Source: Roseobacter sp. MED193 (lineage in GTDB: Bacteria > Pseudomonadota > Alphaproteobacteria > Rhodobacterales > Rhodobacteraceae). From it: 64,000 nt of DNA. Below the pieces are notes generated by a model that was not told where the DNA came from, did no database searches, and saw nothing but the letters and a program-made list of their open reading frames with translations. Shown here piece after piece: positions 62,093 through 64,000 of the stretch. Position 1 is the stretch's first letter; every line of letters begins with the position of its first letter. The position numbers were made by a program, and so were the translations under genes. The stretch is taken from NCBI RefSeq assembly GCF_000152965.1, contig NZ_AANB01000012.1, positions 1-64,000 on the forward strand, read 5' to 3'.

Positions 62093-63111
62093 AACGCAGT
62101 ATTCCTAGGTCGTTGGTCAGCAAGGCTACCAACCCTGACGCATCCAAGGAGCGCACGCCCGGTTCCGAAGGCCGGGCAGAACCGGGTGATGCTGTTTCCA
62201 CTCCTTTCAAGGGGGCCGGCAGCGCTTGGAAATCAGGGGCGCTTGCGCAGTCGCAAGCCGCCGTGGAGCGAAGCAGAGCCGAGCTTTGTTCGGATATCCT
62301 TAACGGCCGCCACGAGATAAGCCTGTCGCCAGACCAGATCTCAGATCCGATGGGGACCGACCGCCGTCAAGACTGGATGTCTCAGGAAGCATTCAGGTCC
62401 CTGGTAAGCAGCATTGCCTCGAACGGGCAGGACACACCCATTCTGGTGTGGCCCGAGGATCCGGACTGGCAGCCGGATCCGTTGGAGCCGTCGAACGTCA
62501 CTGGCGTTCCATTTGTGATGCTTACAGGACGCCGCCGACTGGCTGCTGCGTCGGAGCTGGGTTTACCCCTTCGTGCAATCCTAGCTTCGCCGGACGCGCG
62601 AAACGCCGAGAACAGCAAGTTTGAGATGTTGTTTCTGCGGTTCCGCGAGAATGAGGAGCGCGAGAATCTTAGCCCATTTGAGCGGTTGGTTTCGATTGGT
62701 GAAATGTATGAAACGCTGGCTTCTGGCGAAGACAAGCTGACAGCTGTGGCTTTCGCAAAGAAAATTGGCGTGCATGAGAGCCTAGTCTCGCGAGCAAGGT
62801 CTGTCTTCGCTGCGCAAGATCAAATCTTGAACGCGTTCAAGAATGTCTACGACATGAGCTTTCGCGACTTGCAAGGAGCCTTGGCGAGCTTGGAGAGGGT
62901 GAACACCTCCAAGCCAAAACCGAAGGCAAAGCCCAGTAAGCTCACGGTCAAACGCAAGGTGGGCAAACGAAATCTTTCGGCGACTTCAGTCGATGGGAAC
63001 TTATCCATCAAGGTTGCAGGTGTGCCGATTGACCAAGAGCGTCTCGAGAAGCTCGGAGACTTAGTCGCCGACTACTTGAGCGCCGAAGGTTCGGGGAAGG
63101 ATTCCGACTGA
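62089..63111 (+). CDS. repB: RepB, ParB-type partition protein of the RepABC replicon
   Basis: A 340-residue ParB-family protein. The N-terminal basic region is followed by the ParB domain (ISLSPDQISDP, VSSIASNGQDTPILVW, MLTGRRRLAAASELGL, RENEERENLSPFERLVS) and a KorB-like helix-turn-helix (TAVAFAKKIGVHESLVSRARSV, about 222-243). It binds parS sites. The 18-bp palindrome TCTTGAACGCGTTCAAGA lies in its own coding sequence. Confidence 0.9.
   Translation: MKRSIPRSLVSKATNPDASKERTPGSEGRAEPGDAVSTPFKGAGSAWKSGALAQSQAAVERSRAELCSDILNGRHEISLSPDQISDPMGTDRRQDWMSQEAFRSLVSSIASNGQDTPILVWPEDPDWQPDPLEPSNVTGVPFVMLTGRRRLAAASELGLPLRAILASPDARNAENSKFEMLFLRFRENEERENLSPFERLVSIGEMYETLASGEDKLTAVAFAKKIGVHESLVSRARSVFAAQDQILNAFKNVYDMSFRDLQGALASLERVNTSKPKPKAKPSKLTVKRKVGKRNLSATSVDGNLSIKVAGVPIDQERLEKLGDLVADYLSAEGSGKDSD
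62825..62842. promoter_or_regulatory. Candidate parS site inside repB
   Basis: TCTTGAACGCGTTCAAGA, a perfect 18-bp palindrome, is identical to the core of the 40-bp palindrome upstream of repA. Its exact repetition inside a coding region within the same replicon argues for a protein-binding site. Confidence 0.7.
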
Positions 63112-63337
63112 CGACAATGCCAGCGGCATACTTTCCGGAACGACGAGGTAAGGAGCAAAAAGGAACGACAATCGAAGCAAAGGCAAAAGAAAAGCCCCCA
63201 AGCGGTGTGGCCTGAGAGCTGATCTTAATGGTTTGGTCGCCTTCAAGATAAGTCTCGCAGGATTCACTGTCAACGACGAACGCTCCTGAGCGAACGGCTT
63301 TCTTTTGCCTCCACATAACCGGAGGTGAGATACAGGC
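63112..63337. other. repB-repC intergenic region, possible countertranscribed RNA
   Basis: A 226-base gap without a gene, where RepABC replicons encode an antisense RNA that limits repC. On the leftward strand, a GC-rich hairpin-like stretch around 63195-63215 is followed by CTTTTCTTTT, a possible terminator for such an RNA. A small palindrome CGCTCCTGAGCG (63282-63293) and a T-rich stretch precede the repC ribosome site GGAGGTGAG. The RNA itself is inferred from the family. Confidence 0.4.
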
Positions 63338-64000
63338 ATGAAACATACAGGTTGGCGCAAGCCGACGCCGGGTCTTGGGGTTGCTGAGCAACTTGCCCAA
63401 GCCGGTGAACGGGTAGCAGTACCCAAAACACGGGCCTTCGTGGCACTCAAGCGCGTGGGGGCACATATCGGCTTGAAGGCCGGGGACATGATGCTCCTCG
63501 ACACGCTCGGGGCGTTCACCCAGGCCCAGGACTGGGATGAGGGGCAGCGTCCGATCGTCTGGGCGTCGAACGCCTATCTGATGGAGCAAACGGGTTTTTC
63601 GCGGTCTGCCCTCAAGCGCCACGCGCGACGCCTTGCTGAGATCGGCGTGATCTCCTTCCAGGATAGCCCCAATGGCAAGCGGTGGGGCCGCAGGGACGCA
63701 GAGGGGCGGATCGTCGAGGCCTATGGCTTCGATCTGTCGCCGCTTTCAGCCCGTGTTGAGGAGTTCGAGGAGCTCCATGCCGATTTGCAGGCCGAGCGCG
63801 AACTCTGCCAGCGCCTGAAGCGCCAGATCACTGTGGCGCGCCGGATGATCCGAGCCCGGATCGAGGCAGCTCTCAGCAGCGCGCTGCGTGGGCCCTGGAG
63901 CCAATTCACGGGGCTTTTCGAGGAGCTTCTCGACCGGCTACCGCGCCGACACGAAGCGTCCGAACAGCTGGTGCGCTTGCTCACATGGTTCAAGGAACTC
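63338..64000 (+). CDS. repC: RepC replication initiator, N-terminal part (runs off the window)
   Basis: 221 codons are open to the end of the window. The protein starts MKHTGWRKPTPGLGVAEQLA and has the RepC winged-helix region (WASNAYLMEQTGFSRSALKRH, then RRLAEIGVISFQDSPNGKRWG), followed by a helical linker. RepC starts replication of RepABC plasmids. GGAGGTGAGATACAGGC precedes the ATG. The gene would need roughly 200 more codons to reach the family length. Confidence 0.9.
   Translation, partial: MKHTGWRKPTPGLGVAEQLAQAGERVAVPKTRAFVALKRVGAHIGLKAGDMMLLDTLGAFTQAQDWDEGQRPIVWASNAYLMEQTGFSRSALKRHARRLAEIGVISFQDSPNGKRWGRRDAEGRIVEAYGFDLSPLSARVEEFEELHADLQAERELCQRLKRQITVARRMIRARIEAALSSALRGPWSQFTGLFEELLDRLPRRHEASEQLVRLLTWFKEL

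Noticed and set aside
1-64000. CRISPR arrays, tRNA or rRNA genes
   Set aside because: No regularly spaced repeats and no cloverleaf or rRNA-like stretches were seen while reading; a dedicated scan was not possible.

Overview
The window looks like part of a RepABC-type plasmid or chromid from a Rhodobacterales (Roseobacter-group) alphaproteobacterium. The basis is the repA-repB-repC block at the right end, the plasmid backbone genes typical of that group (long ParB-like protein, strawberry-notch helicase, DUF736, DUF2493, DUF3768, DUF6878, DUF6915), GC-rich codon use and many TRAP transporters. No tRNA, rRNA or CRISPR array was seen.

Layout. 1-823: decayed end of a tyrosine integrase. 1.2-11 kb: DMT exporter, MobA-like 3-hydroxybenzoate 4-monooxygenase, AEC transporter, a second flavin monooxygenase with a DUF2783 partner, a TRAP transporter and a DUF6455 protein. 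11-15 kb: pcaQ facing pobA-pcaC-pcaH-pcaG. 15-23.5 kb: a nine-gene leftward operon (SCP2-like protein, enol-lactonase, 47-residue Cys protein, BKACE, SCOT-type CoA transferase A and B, BenE, malic enzyme, PcaB). 23.8-30.8 kb: catA, catR-like LysR and a leftward catB-benABCD operon. 31-35.5 kb: bhcD, bhcC and bhcB led by a DadA-like flavoenzyme and a glycine riboswitch. 35.7-40.5 kb: MarR regulator facing an M20 amidohydrolase (hippuricase-like) joined to a second TRAP transporter. 40.8-44.1 kb: glutathionyl-hydroquinone reductase, DODA-type dioxygenase, DoxX and LysR. 44.2-64 kb: plasmid backbone, interrupted by an IS1111-group element inside a DUF3768 gene.

How it may work together. 3- and 4-hydroxybenzoate funnel to protocatechuate and benzoate to catechol; both branches meet at 3-oxoadipate, which here may be cleaved by BKACE plus a SCOT-type transferase, since no pcaF thiolase is visible. 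The arrangement around 23-40 kb reads as a hippurate (benzoylglycine) module. A TRAP system and M20 hydrolase would release benzoate (to ben/cat) and glycine (to a beta-hydroxyaspartate-cycle variant in which a DadA-like oxidoreductase replaces the aminotransferase BhcA, under a glycine riboswitch). A 16-bp motif of the form GGTAT-N7-TACC or a close variant recurs in the promoters of these units and suggests one regulon. Substrate assignments are inference from family and context.
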